In this document: piece after piece, positions 26,106-38,475 of the stretch
How the letters are laid out: each line of letters begins with the position of its first letter
Position numbering within the stretch: the stretch's first letter is position 1
Assembly (NCBI GenBank): GCA_010015655.1
Contig: ML976676.1
Span: 628,344 to 692,343 of the forward strand
Direction: 5' to 3'
Source: Bimuria novae-zelandiae CBS 107.79
Taxonomy: Eukaryota; Ascomycota; Dothideomycetes; Pleosporales; Didymosphaeriaceae
DNA: 64,000 nucleotides
The notes under the pieces: model-generated
The model's database searches: none
Seen by the model: the letters and a program-made list of their open reading frames with translations, nothing else
Told to the model about the DNA's origin: nothing
Position numbers and translations under genes: made by a program

Positions 26106-26861
26106 CCTAGAGAGTAGTCGAGTACTATGCTGCTTTTCTAGCTTCTATTCGTATAGGCGATTATCCGCTTTAAGAGCGTTATTAATAAGTTTTTCTAGGT
26201 CGTCTGCTTTTCTTTAGTAGACTAGTTTATCCTTAACTAACTCCTTTAGTTTATTATAGTAGGCGATTATAAATAGGGCTTCTCCCTATTTATTACGTTC
26301 TACTACTATCTTTTTAAACTTTAGTATATAGACTAACGCTAATTTTTCTTAACGTAGGCGTTAGAGGCGTATTTTAGCCTAATATTTTTTATTAATTATA
26401 CTAAATATTTCTTTTATAGCTTTATAAAAGGACACTTAGTCCTTGAAAGCATCTTTAGTAGCGTCTAAATTATAATCCTCTACCTTACTATTCTTAAGGA
26501 AGTTATTAATTATTAGTCTAGCCTATATAGCTACCTTATCCTGCATGTTTATATAGGTAACTAGGATCTTCTTTTATTCTATATTAAACCTTCTTAGGTT
26601 ATAGCGGATAAATAGTTCTATCTATATTAAGAACGTTCCTGGGTAACCTTTTCTAGTGTAAGGTTTAGGCTTTAGGACCTTTAGTTAATATTTTATATCT
26701 TTCTATTTGCTTATCTTCTCGCTTATTTAGTTAATAATTTCTTATAGCTAGGCTATTTAAGCTACTTATTTAATAACTATCTCTTTTAAGGTCTTTTCTT
26801 TAGGTGCTAAAGCTATAGTGCTTAAACTAGGTCCTACTATTATACTATAAGGTAATTAAAG

Positions 26862-27338
26862 TATTATAAGGCGCTTACACCTTATTTTAATTTAAATTAG
26901 GGTAGTAAGGTATTATAGTACTTTATAAATTACTTAGTAGTATAAATTAATGCGATACTTAGCGCGAGACTAAATAATTTAATCTTATAATAAAATAAAA
27001 TAACTATTAGTCTATATAGGAGAACGTACTCGCACAGAAGATATGTAAGTTAACTATAAGGAAAGAAACAACATAGGAGAATCTACTATACTATATACTA
27101 GTCTATTTCTTCCTCTGTCTCTAAGTGATCCGGCCCCCTTAGCAGATTACCGTAGTTCGAAGCTCTTAGCGGATCACCTTAATCTGGAGCTATTATTAGA
27201 TTAGAGTTACGTAACTCTAGCTAATATAAGCGACCCCGCGAGTCCTTATAGGCTAGTTATAGCACAACCTTATCTGCCTCCCCCTATTCATCCTCGTCTG
27301 TGGTTGTGCCACTATCCGGGTTTCCTAAGCTCGTAACA
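26862..27338 (-). repeat. Right LTR (5' LTR) of gypsy B
   Basis: 477 bp, TATTATAAGGCGC to CTCGTAACA. Its right-hand part is less mutated than the left. Confidence 0.85.
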
Positions 27339-28441
27339 ATCTACTTTTTGCGCAGACACTAGATAGATTTTAAAAAGATAAAAAACTATGTTAGATACTC
27401 CGCGCTTTTTATAGATTAATGGAGTTACCGCTACTATAGTACAAGGAGCTCCGCAGGACGTTATAGTCACAAAGGATAAAGCCTGTGTCAGTCTTTCCAT
27501 GTGCGTATACGAATAAGTGGCTCATACTATTCGTCTACGTTGACGATATCGTCATGGCCTTTCACCCACATAATACCGAGCTCCACCAGCAGTTCGAGTA
27601 GAAGCTTAGCGAATACTACTAACTAAAGCGACTTAGTCTACTTAAGTAGTTCTTAGGTATACGCATTATACGAGACATTACTGCCTATAAACTTTAGCTA
27701 CTCTAGGATGCCTACATCGATAAGGTAGCTATAAAGTAGAGTATAACGTCTACTGGCCACCGTATAGAAGTACCTATAATAGTTAACTACCTTAAGCTAT
27801 CTATAAATGAACCTAATATAGCTTATATTAAGCTTTATTAAGAGCTTATTAGCTATCTCGCATTCTTAATATAGTTTACTTAACCAGATCTAGCACGGCG
27901 CATATAATACACGCATTATATTTTATCAACCCTAGACAAGCTCACGTAGACTCTATGCGTAAAGTATAGCATTAAGTCTTAAAAATAAAAGACTACACGC
28001 TTATACCTTATATAGGTAAATAAAAATTTTAAAAGTTTATAACTATAAAAAAATTATTGCAATTATATCTTTTTTAAAGTATTAAATACTACTTTTATAA
28101 ATAACTTAGAGACTTACTATAGCTCTTAAAAATATATATTTTAGTTATTTGAAATAACTATTAACTAGAAGTCTACCCTATAGTATATAGTTACTAAATT
28201 AATTATAAAGGTAATATTACTCGCGCTCTTCCTTATGTGCTTAAACATAAAAAAGTAGCTACGCCTATTTAATAGCCTTTTATTAACGCTTTATACTACT
28301 TTAACTATCTTATATAAAAACTAGCAAACTATTAGGATTACTATAACTAAAAATAACATAAACTAGTAACTAAGCTTAAACATGTGAATATATACTAGAG
28401 CTAGATCCGCTAGGCAGTAGAGTAAGGATAACTTTATATAT
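27339..28441 (+). pseudogene. Ty1/copia RT fragment with a little-mutated patch
   Basis: A + frame reads WLILFVYVDDIVMAFHPHNT (27510-27570), then ELHQQFE.KLSEYY and FLGIRIIRDITAYKL. This is the copia RT YVDD box and the following helix. The YVDD Asp pair is intact (GAC GAT). About 27470-27720 has near-normal composition; beyond 27780 the sequence is stop-rich and continues as degraded RT/RNase H. The 5' part of the element is missing: it abuts the gypsy B LTR at 27338. Confidence 0.7.
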
Positions 28442-28584
28442 TGTGATGGTTTAGGACATGAAGTTTGGGCCACCCGCGTACGCGCGGCCCGTGCACGTGA
28501 CCCACGTGATCCACAGTATATAGCTCTATAGAGTAGCTTCTTAATGAAAGCAACGATTGTCTCAATACTCTTTTTAACGTAATA
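28442..28584 (+). repeat. Short copia LTR (143 bp)
   Basis: Begins TGTGATGG, ends AACGTAATA, and is followed at once by GTTATAAGCCTGG, which fits a half-tRNA-iMet primer-binding site after transitions. Includes an E-box-like CACGTG and GC-rich inverted motifs at 28470-28510. No partner LTR found; the right boundary rests on the primer site. Confidence 0.5.
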
Positions 28585-29182
28585 GTTATAAGCCTGGTTT
28601 GTACCTACTAAGGCTGCTAATACTTACTTATAATTCTGTAATCGTTTACGACAATCCTGCAATACCTGCTATATACAACTTATATAATAGCTACATAACT
28701 TTAAAATAGTAATAGAGTCTAATCTTATAATAACGCATGTTATAGTAGTCCTTAATAAGCCTAAGGACTAGCAGGTATAGATCTTTCTTCGTAACGATGC
28801 CGTACAGTAGCACGATCTATAGCAGTATTATAATCCTAACGTTGCTATAGCTAAACTGCCTCTACTAACAGAGTCTGTCGAGCCTATAGCATACTAATAT
28901 AAAGTTACTAAGGTACCTAGTATAATATACGCTGACGCTAATCTTAATAATAATAAATTTTAACGCTATTAATTTACGTATAACTAATATAAGAAGTAAT
29001 TTACTTACTATCTTAAGTAATAGCAGGTACTTTAAACCTAAATATAAATATTAGTAAAAATCATTACTAAGAGCTATATTTACTAATTATATAATAAGGA
29101 CACGCCGCATGCACGGCTTATCTTTTTTAAAAAGTACTTTACGCTATTAATAGAAGTCTATTAATATAATCTAATTAATAAC
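28585..29182 (+). pseudogene. Copia gag remnant
   Basis: Downstream of the primer site a stop-interrupted + frame encodes a gag-like region (VLNKPKD.QVQIFLRNDAVQ, LLTESVEPIAYQYK, FTYNQYKKQFTYYLKQQ, then DTPHARLIFFKKYF), resembling the N-terminal half of fungal copia gag. It is cut by the LTR at 29183. Confidence 0.5.
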
Positions 29183-29355
29183 TATCGCGGGAATTATTCC
29201 TTGTAGGTATTCTACTTAGAAGGATGGGTGGAACAGGTAAATATAATACTAAATACTTAGTATATACACTACTCTTATAGTAACCTTTTATATATTACTA
29301 ATTAATTAATTTAATTTCTAAACTATATACTATCTAGCTCGTTTTACTCTCTATA
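29183..29355 (+). repeat. 5' LTR of copia D
   Basis: 173 bp, TATCGCGGGAATTAT to CTCTCTATA. It matches 35166-35339 with transition differences. Confidence 0.8.
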
Positions 29356-29370
29356 GTTATAAGCCTAGCG
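29356..29370 (+). promoter_or_regulatory. Primer-binding site of copia D (half-tRNA-iMet type)
   Basis: GTTATAAGCCTAGCG directly follows the 5' LTR. Undoing two G-to-A and C-to-T changes gives the complement of the initiator-tRNA anticodon arm (GGGCTCATAAC), the primer region used by Drosophila copia and yeast Ty5. Confidence 0.6.
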
Positions 29371-30934
29371 TTTTAAGAATATATGATAATTCTCGCTGTG
29401 TAATTAATTGTTAGATAAATTATTTAAACGCTCTAATTTATCTAAACACTTCTTACGTTGCTTTATTCTTGCATAATAGAGCGCACTTTGTTTCTCCCCA
29501 CGAGTATCTCGAGTAGAGCATATAGAGCTCCTCTATAAGCTCCTTCCTCTCTCTTCTTCTATTACACTAGACCTCCTTTATCCTTAGTAGTAGACTAAGA
29601 TTTATAATAAGCTTAGTAGAGTACTTTCTTTAAACCTATAAGAAACTTTACTTTCTTAGTAAGCATAGTGCGCCTAACTAATTAAAAGAGCTAGCTAGTA
29701 TAGTTTATATAGCTTAAGTTTAGGCTATATAATAAGGCGTTTAGGATTATATTAATTTAGACACCCTAGTTACGAATAACTTTATAATAATTACTTTTAA
29801 GCTCCTAAAACTCCTAGAGCTCCTAAATTTTCTAATAATAAATATAATAACCTAAATAAGCTTAATAAAGAATAGCTTACGAGTGTAGCACATCGTAGCG
29901 CTTTTAAAATAAGAAATTTTCTAAAGAGTGTTAGAAGGATTATACTAATTGCTAAAATAAAGCCGTACGCTAATACTAGTTAAAGAAAAACAACTATAAG
30001 GCGCACTTAGCTAAGCACACTACTAAAATATAGTAAATATAGAACATATTTAATTAGGTAGCTAGGACTATTAATACGTAGCTCCTAAAACTTGCTATAA
30101 TAAGTATTAATAACTAAAAAAGTTCTATCTTATAAATTATTATATAATACCTTGAAGGGGAACTCGCCTTATTTTATATAATAATATTTAATTAAATTTA
30201 ATAGGAATACTACACCCTGCTTAAACAAGCTCGCTAAGAAAAAATAAATTTAGAATAATAGTATAAGGAGTAGAGTACTCTTTATATACTCGCCTTACAA
30301 TATAAGGTCTTAGAGATTAAAGGAGGGATCATAGTAACTAGCTTTTTACGCGCTATAGTAAATAAGATAGCTTTTAAATAGACTTAAATTTAGCATGCTA
30401 ATAATAAATAATAGTAAGTTTTAGGTAAGTACTTGCTTATTTTAAAGACAGTTAGTAAAATCTTCTTAACCTACCTTAATATGCAAGCATTAAGCTTAGA
30501 CTCTAAACTAGTAATTTTTATAATACTTAGTAGACAGAGCGCTCCTAAATGTAGTAATAAAGCTAAAGAAGAATTATACTTCTAGCTACTTTAGACTTGT
30601 AAGCACCTTAAGACTATAGTAATAGGCTCGTTTCTAGGTAGAGTTATTACGCTTTTTAAAAAAAGATGAAGATAAAATCCTTACTTGTCTTATACTTCTT
30701 AATTACGCTACGGTATGCGCAATAATTACTAAGAAGTAAAAAAAAGGCTTTGCTATAGTTAAGTATATTACTAAAGTTAAGTTTGTAGGGCATATTACTA
30801 ATACTATAATTAACTCCTTAATTATAAGCTTAAAAAAAGGATCTAAAATTTACTCTACTATAATTTTTAATACTTGCCCTCTCTTTAAGCGCATTATTTT
30901 TAATAATATTAAAGCTCTATACTTAGTAAATAAC

Positions 30935-31162
30935 GTGTTAATACTCGTGTTAGGCACCTTTAAAAAATCTAAAAAGTATAAAATAATTAAATCTGGTATA
31001 GCTTCTTATCTAATACTTAAAAAAGGTACTAGAGAAATTAAGGTACTTTTTAAAAAGTTAAATAAAATACGTGCTAATCTTACGCTCTTAGACGTTATAG
31101 TAGTAAAAAACTTTTATATAAATATTATTTCTAAAGCTTGTTTATGCGAGAAGGGCGTCTAG
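30935..31162 (+). pseudogene. Copia D protease/pre-integrase fragment
   Basis: 75 open codons: VLGTFKKSKKYKIIKSGIAS, GTREIKVLFKKLNKIRANLT, then DVIVVKNFYINIISKACL ending in EKGV. This is the strand-rich C-terminal half of the copia protease running into the pre-integrase segment, expected between gag and integrase. The many Lys/Ile codons fit G-to-A conversion (Glu to Lys, Val to Ile). Confidence 0.75.
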
Positions 31163-33694
31163 GATTTTAGTCTTAATAATACACTTTATATAGGAATACT
31201 TAAGTATAGTATTATGCTAGCTACGCTCTATCGCGAGCATAACCTTACTTTTATTAAATATAAGTTTCTTAATTACTATACTATAATGATAAGCGTGCTT
31301 TTTACTTATCGTAAAATTACTAGCTTTTATGTTGCGCACTTTAGCACAGACACTCTTAATATCTATCACTAAAGAGCAGGCTTCCTTAAAAAAACGCTTT
31401 AAAAGATTTCATTAAAAAAGAAAAAAATGTAAAAATATAAAATGTTTTTAGGAGTTAATATAAGCACTGCGCTATTACACACGCGTATTAAGTAGTATCT
31501 AGAAGGCTAAAGGAGCGCTTATCACGACTATACTTTTAAATTTCCTAGGATCTATTCAACTACCTATTAGGAAGGCTTCGAGAGTACTAGGTAATAATTC
31601 TAAAGTATACATATAGTACAAAGCCATATTCGTTTTACTTATATAATAAGTCTACTACGTAGATCCTTAATACCTAAAAAAAACTTTACTAAGAGTATTT
31701 AAACGCGCTATAAACTTAAGATTATTATAATTTTTAAAATAATAATCTAGTAACGCAGCCTCTAAAACATAAAAAGTACTATAAAATATAAGCTAAAAAA
31801 TACAGTATTAACGTAAAAATAACACCCTTATTTACATATAAACCTAATAGTAGAGCGGAATACGCCAGGCAGAAAGTAATTATATAAATTTTAAAAATAA
31901 AGTTTAGTATAAATCTGTCTAATAAGCTATAGTCTAAAGTTATAAAAGTAGCTACTTACCTTATTAATATAGGCCCTACTTTTTTATAAAGAAATCGCTT
32001 ACTAATAAGGCGCTAGATCTTTAGTTTACTTAGTATTTTAAGTCGTATTAGCTTAAGCGTGTAAGAAGTACTTTAGCTTATTTAAGACTAAATTAAAGTA
32101 GTATTTACGCATATAGCTATTCCGCATACCCCTTAAATAAAGACTAAGTAGCTAGTTATTATAGGCGCGACTTTAAAATAAAGCTAAAGGGTTATATTAA
32201 ATATTTAGTAGGCTATAGTACTTTTAATATTTATAAAATATAAGTACTAGTTCTTAACTAGGTTATTAACACGCGTAATATTATATTTAATAAAAGTTAT
32301 ATCTATTAAGTAAAGGAAGATCTAATAATTATATAAAAAAAGTAATAAAGCTTACTAATATTTTTTATAAAAATAAGCTAATTAACTTTAAAATAGTTTT
32401 TAAAAATTTCCTAAGCACTCTGGCGCGTAGCCTAAAAAGTAAGTAAAATATAAAATTAGAAAACACCCTGTAAGTACTAGCTTAAAGGAATACCTAATTA
32501 AAAAAGTAGATCTTAACATAGCCTACCAAAGTAAAATTTAACTAATGAGATAAAAGGTACATAAGTTACTAGCTAGACTAGTAAGTAATTAAAAATCTAT
32601 ACGTAGCGCCTTAATTATCTAGGCCTTATAACGCTAGAATACACGCCCGCTCTTATATATTAGCGCGATAATAATTATACTAGTAGCCTATAGAAAGTTT
32701 ACTCTATTAGCAGAGCAGCCCTGCTAGGATTAAGGCAAATAAGCTAATAACAAGAGCTACTAAGCTCCGTGGATGCCTCTCGAAGCGGTATATAAGACTC
32801 TAAAATACTAAACGAAGCAGAACCATTATACCCTGTATAAAGATAATATAAGCGTCAGGAATAGGGGCCTACTACGCGTTTAAGCCGTAGATAGCGTTGC
32901 TAAGATCCTAATAATTATAGCACGCTACGAGGTAATGCAGGAAATAGTAATATATTTATAATAATTAATAGCCTAGTAATTAAGCACTTAAATAAGTTAT
33001 AACTTAATATTTTATACTCCTTTCTCCCTAGTATTACAAAACACTAGGGAGCTTATAAGAAGCTTACTATAATTAATATAATAGTATAGGCTATCCTACT
33101 AACTAAGGTAATACGGCTAAAATTACGGGCTCACTTTTATATAGGCGAGCTCCCTCTTTTACCTATAATATAGAAATAGCTTATCTTACGTATGCTTAGG
33201 GATTTCTTTATTAATACTACTTATAACGAGATTATAACGCTATTAAAAAAGAAAACTTAGAAAAAGGTTCTAAATAACTTATAAAGAAAGCGCTCGCTCC
33301 TACGAAAATAGGTCTTTACTTATAAGTGTAATAAAGATAGCTTCTTTATAAAGTGTAAAGCTTAAATAGTTATAAGAGGTGACTTACAGCAGATTAACTT
33401 AATCTCTTTTATATATACTACCACGTTCGCAGTAAGGTCCTTTAGAACTATAATTATAATTATAGTAGAATTTAACCTAGAAATATTATAATATAGTATT
33501 ATAAGTATTTTCTTAAATACTTAAATTACGCAAAGTAATCTAGTGCTCTATAAGCTACTAAATAGCTTTAAGAAGCCAAGGATATATATAAAGCTAAAAT
33601 AGACGCTATATAAACTAAGTGTTGAATGGACTCTCTGCTAGCAATTGCGTACGAGGCAGAAAGGTTTGCACGGTGTAAACATCGTACGGGGGGG

Positions 33695-33704
33695 NNNNNN
33701 NNNN
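33695..33704. other. Assembly gap (10 N)
   Basis: Ten N directly after a G homopolymer within the left LTR. The matching run in the right LTR is 15 G (33851-33865). The true gap length is unknown and should include the rest of the LTR and an element body. Confidence 0.98.
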
Positions 33705-33782
33705 TTTTTCTTATACGCGAACCTCTAAATAAAAAAGGATAAAAAAAGCTTCCTTTCTTATAGTATTTAAACTACTAATTAG

Positions 33783-34015
33783 TGTTAAATAGACTCTCTA
33801 CTAGTAATTGCGTACGAGGTAGAAAGGTTTGCACGGTGTAAACATCGTACGGGGGGGGGGGGGGGTAACTGGTGTTGATTGCTTCTCCCTGTCTATTGTA
33901 CGAAGGAAAGGGTTAATATATTCCTAGTCTCTGTGCACGGAGATCCGTACCCTTCCGGATCTTACGCACAGAGATCCGTGTGCATCCGGTCTACGTGACT
34001 ACTACCATTTGGACA
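33783..34015 (-). repeat. Right (5') LTR of the gap-nested element
   Basis: 233 bp, TGTTAAATAG to TTTGGACA, with a 15-G run at 33851-33865 and a GATCCGT-containing imperfect hairpin at about 33930-33995. Its first ~75 bp match 33620-33694. Confidence 0.8.
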
Positions 34016-35165
34016 CTAAGAGACTTACCGCTACTATAGTATAAAAAGTTCTTAAGTACCTTAGTAGAAGCTAGCCTTATTTATTCTTTAATAAAGTGTA
34101 AAGAATTTTTATACTATTCTACGTAAATAATATTCTCCTTCTCTATTATTAAGATTATAAGAAAGAAGCTCTTAAACTTATTAAGTAAATTAAGAATAAA
34201 TACAATCTTAAGGACTGCGGTCTAGCAAAGTAGTTTTTAAAAGTTTAAGTAATTAAGAATAGAGCTAATAAAACAATCGCCCTAGTTTTTAACAGGTATA
34301 TTAAGAAGATTACTAAAATATTTAAACTAGCAAGCACGACGCGCTTTTTAATAATACTACTACTATTAGTAAATTTTATAAAGAATAAGGGCAACGCTTT
34401 AAAGTAAGAAGTTAAAGCATACTTAAAGTGTCTAGGCTTAGCGCTCTATATAGTAATTATACTATGCCTAAACGTTACTTTCGCTATTACAAAGCTCTTA
34501 TATTGCCTAACAAACCTAAGCAAAGCTTATTTTAAGATAGTTAAGCGCCTACTTATCTTTCTATTTAATTCACGCTAGGAAGCAATCTATTATAGAGCTA
34601 CGCTAAGCCTAAAGTTTTTAATATATAGCAACGCATTATTTATAAATAATCTAGAAATTTTGTAATTATCCTATAACTATATTATAATACTCTTTAAGGG
34701 TATAATAGTATATAAGGCCGCTCGCCAGCCTACTATAATAATATCTACTACTAAAGCTAAGCTAATTGCGCTTAAGCATCTACGTAAAGAAGTAATAGCT
34801 TTAAAAAGAGTTTTTGCTAATCTATTACTAGACCTAAGAGACGTTTAGAAGATCCGTTATAATAATAAGTAAATAATTAGACTAGTAGTAGGCCTAAACG
34901 AGAGGATCACAACTAGCCTACGCTATAATAATATAAAAAATATATAGCTACGCTAGGAGCACGCAAAAGGCTCTTTTAAAGTAAAATACCTTAAGATAAT
35001 CGACATGCCTACGGATAGGTTAATAGAATCTCTTTTAGAATAATAGTTTAATTATTTTAAATAATAGCTAAACTTTAAGAGCATAGAACAGCAGATTATT
35101 ATTCTGCTAAAGAATAGCTTAAAAGCTTATAGTTAACGCCTAGAAGCTCGCTAAGCTAGGGGGTA

Positions 35166-35339
35166 TGTTGCGGGAATTATCCCTTATAGATACCCTAATT
35201 AGAAGGATTAGGTGGAATAGGCAAACATAACACTAAATACTTAGTATAAATACCACTCTTATAGTAACTTTTTATATGTCACTAATTAATTAATTCGATC
35301 TCCAAACTATATACTATCCAGCTCGTTGTATCCTCCACA
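35166..35339 (+). repeat. 3' LTR of copia D
   Basis: 174 bp, TGTTGCGGGAATTAT to TCCTCCACA; less mutated than the 5' copy. Confidence 0.8.
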
Positions 35340-36248
35340 TAAAATTATTATATCTAAATAAAAGGACTACACCTTTTAGCATAAGTTCTATATAATAAGG
35401 CTAGTAGTCTGGCAGAAGAAGGAAAATGCTCTTAATAATCTAATATAAGAAATTATAAGGATAATTACTAGTAGGCATATCTTAGTTATTAAAAATACTA
35501 AAATATTATATAGATAACTTATATAACTTAAGAAAAGATTTTATATATTAGTAGCGGAGCATAAGTATAAGATACTTAAGTAGTGTAATAAAATTAAGTA
35601 GGTTTTATAATAATATAAAATAAATTTCTTAATATAAAAACTATATTACTATCCTTCGCGACATAATTCAACTAAAATTACTTAAAGTCTAAATTATTAA
35701 GTATAGTAAGACTTGTTTTAGGTAATTATAGGAGTTAATATATCCTTTATTATGCACGAAATTTAAGAGATTATGCAAGCTAAAATAAATAAAATTTTAT
35801 ATATAAATTTTATTAAATTAATAGAGAACTATTAATAGGTCTAATACACCTTAAATCCTTTAGCGTTATTACTCAGAATATGCGCTATTTTAGGACGTCC
35901 TAATCTAAACACTAATAGTAATATCTAGAAACGTATAGTTACTTGCATCTACGGAGAACAGCACCTATTTAAGTAGTGCTTCTATATAGTGTCTTTTCTC
36001 TAACCTGCTAGATAGAGGCCTAATCTAGCTATTTTAGCTAAGTTTAGTAGAGTAAAGAAACTAGGCAAAGGCAATCCTCTAAGCGTAGCGCTATTTAAAG
36101 CTAAAAAAAAAGCTCGCGAAAATGTAAATACTATAAATAATAATAATATAAATAAGAATAACTTTTTTATAAATACTAGTTATTTTTTATTAGATACTTA
36201 AAACTTAATAAGAGTATTTATATGCTAATAAGATAGCTAGAATGTAGA
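35340..36248 (+). pseudogene. Older copia gag to protease start, interrupted
   Basis: A + frame with RIP-type stops reads KDYTF.HKFYI near 35360, SRHILVIKNTKILYR, LAILAKFSRVKKLGKGNPLS (about 36040-36100), then ends SYFLLDT near the LTR at 36249. That fits copia gag running into the protease start (expected W-I-L-D-S/T-G). The next recognisable piece of a + copia, at 47611, is already integrase C-terminus, so the protease/integrase core is absent. Confidence 0.55.
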
Positions 36249-36490
36249 TGTTGATACGGCAATAGGCTGTTGGATCAAGACTTCGTTGCAACGATGTGAT
36301 ATTAATTTAATTCTTGATTGCAGATCTATTGTGGTGGGCTGTTGTGAGAAGTATTTATCGAGCGTGGTTTGTCCCCTGCTAGCCTAATTAGGACTAGCGC
36401 AACAAACTATAGGCAAACTACGTAATAAACTATAGGCAAACTACATAGCGGTGAAAGCTATTGCAGTGTTACGCAGGTTTAAAGCCAATA
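36249..36490 (-). repeat. Left LTR (3' LTR) of E2
   Basis: 242 bp, TGTTGATACGG to AAAGCCAATA; same length as 47369-47610 and related to the 297-bp LTRs of E3 in inverted orientation. The purine-rich tract AAAAGAAAAGATAGCCAG on the minus strand abuts it. Confidence 0.88.
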
Positions 36491-38280
36491 CTGGCTATCT
36501 TTTCTTTTATGCTACATGTGGCCAGTTCAGCCCAGAACGCTTAAATCTGCAATAAAACACAATCTGTAATAGTTACTAGTTTTCTAACCAGACTAGCGCT
36601 GGTGCGCGTCCTCTTAGTGCCTATCTCGCTGCTCCTTTTGTAGACTTACTACTTCTTATTATTATAATTGTACTCTAGGGTGTTAACTTTAGCACGATTG
36701 ACCCAGCCTTGCACGCGAAGCTTAAGCTAGTTATAGTTAATAAGATACTCTATAGCTAAGTTAGAGCTAGCCTTAGTTATTAAGTCTACTAGATTATTAC
36801 GTCTATTAATCTAGCGGATATCCATGAGATTATTACGCTTATAGGCCTTACGCAGAGCTATAATGTTAATTATAAGGCGCTTTTCTTTAGTAGTGCTAAG
36901 CTTAATAAGGTAATTATATAAGGAGCGTAAGTTAGTGCACACGACGATAGAGATATTAGGGAGGTTAAGTCGCTGCATAATTATATTAATTATACCGCTA
37001 ATTATAATTATAATATTAACTCTATAGGCTATCGCGTAGATCTTAGATATAAGGATGCTGCGAGTAACGCGCTTATACTTAATAGATAACTAGTAGATAA
37101 TATTGCTAGTAAACTTAAAGTTATAATTGCTATCTTTAGTTTTATTACTAAGCGTGATCACGAAGCCTATTTATAATAATATGTCTTTATTATTAGTAAA
37201 TAATGCGTTAATAAAGGCGTATAGCTTTAAATTGCTTAAGTCTAGTGGGATAAAGTTAAGGCCGCGAGTAATATTCTCCTTTTACTAGATAATGCGCTTA
37301 TTTAATCTAGTAATTTTTTCTTTTGTAGGCTCACTCGCTTGGGCTGCGGCGGCGATGTTAAAGCTCGCCTTAGGTTAATAAATTATTATAATATAAGCAC
37401 CTTAAGCGCGCTATTAAATATATAATTACTTATTATTAGCTATTTCTAGCTTCTCGCCTTGCGTCTTCTGGCGTAGAGTAATAGCGCGATTATTATTGTT
37501 AAGCTTAATAATGTAGCTATTAAAGTCGATTTACGCGTCTAGTAAGAGAAACTGCTTAGGCTTGGCCTTAAAACGTAGCTCTTGGTCCTTAAGGTCTGCA
37601 AAAGCTTTGTTAAATAGACTAAGCGTGTTATTAGTTTACATGCTAATAATGCCAAAGCACTTACTACTAGCCTTACTAATAAGTAGGCATAAATTATAAG
37701 TAGATATTACTATGTAGAGAGTCTTAGTATAGTGTTTATTATACATTAACTACTAATAGGCACCTGCTTCAGCAATGCCGTATAGTGGCTTAATAATAAC
37801 TATAACTGTGTTTGTTAAATAACTTTCCTTAAGCTGGGCTGGTATGTCAGCCACAATAGTACGCTAGAGTGGATCATCCGATTACGTATAGGCCTGAGTG
37901 ATGTCACGGAGCCAGAGGTACATGCCCAGCTTTAACAGTAATGGTGCTAGAGCGATAATCACACGCTGGCTTACACGCTAGATAGTGGGAGACTATATTA
38001 AGACAAGCTTCTTATTGTTATTAGCGTATCCTTAGATAACAAGACAGGACTTCTTATACGGGCGATTAGTAGTCTTGCCCTTAACTTTATTAATAATGCG
38101 TGACTTAAAGATGCGGACCTTATTATAACGGTAAGGACTATACTTCTTAAAGCGAAAGATACTTTATATTATAAGGGCGTTAATCTCTACCTTTATAGAT
38201 ACTTTAAATAGTTACCTTAGTATTATAATCTTACTAACTACTCGTAGCTTCTTAGCCAGGACAAGATTATCACGCTCACG

Positions 38281-38475
38281 TTAATTAAAGTTAACTATAG
38301 TAGTTATAACTTTATTAGGTTTTAGCTTATTCTTTAAGCCTTGTGGCCTATCGCGCTTACGCTTAGGCGCGGGTTCCTCTATAATAGGAGTAAAATTATT
38401 ATTAGAGCTACTATTATCCTCGTCCTTTACGGGAGGGGTAATAATGGTTGTATTATCTGCATAATACGGACGCAC
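38281..38475 (-). pseudogene. E2 post-integrase linker with AT-hook-like motif
   Basis: 64 open codons with an acidic/Asn-rich stretch (PPVKDEDNSSSNNN), then EEPAPKRKRDRPQGLKNKLK. The last block corresponds to KRGRPKGSRNK-type AT-hook sequence altered by G-to-A. The sister copy (53919-54113) reads KLKRGRLKGLRNK. It lies between integrase and RT, where fungal copia polyproteins carry a low-complexity linker. Confidence 0.65.

Larger units (their letters stand above)
20212..27338 (-). mobile_element. Ty3/gypsy retrotransposon B with unmutated patches
   Basis: 7127 bp between LTRs of 475 and 477 bp. Minus-strand order: gag with zinc knuckles (25.6-26.1 kb), then pol with an RT box YLDDILIY at about 23690-23713 and downstream KKCEFHVTETEYLGFV. 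Most of the element is stop-dense, but about 25490-26110 and 23540-23720 have near-normal composition and open frames, unlike the rest. Flanking pentamers differ (GTTTA before, ATCTA after), so no target duplication is visible. Confidence 0.85.
33615..34020 (-). mobile_element. Nested LTR retrotransposon collapsed into an assembly gap
   Basis: CTAAG (33615-33619), an LTR beginning TGTTGAATGG (33620-33694) that stops in a G run, ten N (33695-33704), 78 bp of internal sequence, a full LTR (33783-34015), then CTAAG (34016-34020). The perfect duplication shows one insertion into the RT of copia D (it splits the KALYGL-R region). The sequence before the right LTR reads, on the minus strand, CTAATTAGTAGTT, the primer site seen in two other copia families here. 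So the right LTR is the 5' LTR and the element points minus. Its body is missing from the assembly. Confidence 0.8.
29183..35339 (+). mobile_element. Ty1/copia retrotransposon D with a nested LTR element
   Basis: 6157 bp between LTRs of 173 and 174 bp. After the 5' LTR a primer site GTTATAAGCCTAGCG (29356-29370) fits half-tRNA-iMet priming. Domains on the + strand: protease/pre-integrase (30935-31162), integrase (about 31.4-32.2 kb), RT with YVNN at 34120-34131 (normally YVDD), RNase H (KAARQPTIITSTTKAKLIAL at about 34710-34770). A polypurine tract (GCTAGGGGGTA) precedes the 3' LTR. RT is interrupted at 33620 by another element. Flanking pentamers differ (ATAAC/TAAAA). Confidence 0.85.

Noticed and set aside
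20207..27343. Target duplication for gypsy B
   Set aside because: GTTTA and ATCTA differ at two positions, and transitions do not explain both.
33620..33860. Tandem duplication of a 75-bp unit
   Set aside because: The two copies are the LTRs of one element, shown by CTAAG on both outer sides; the interior is in the gap.
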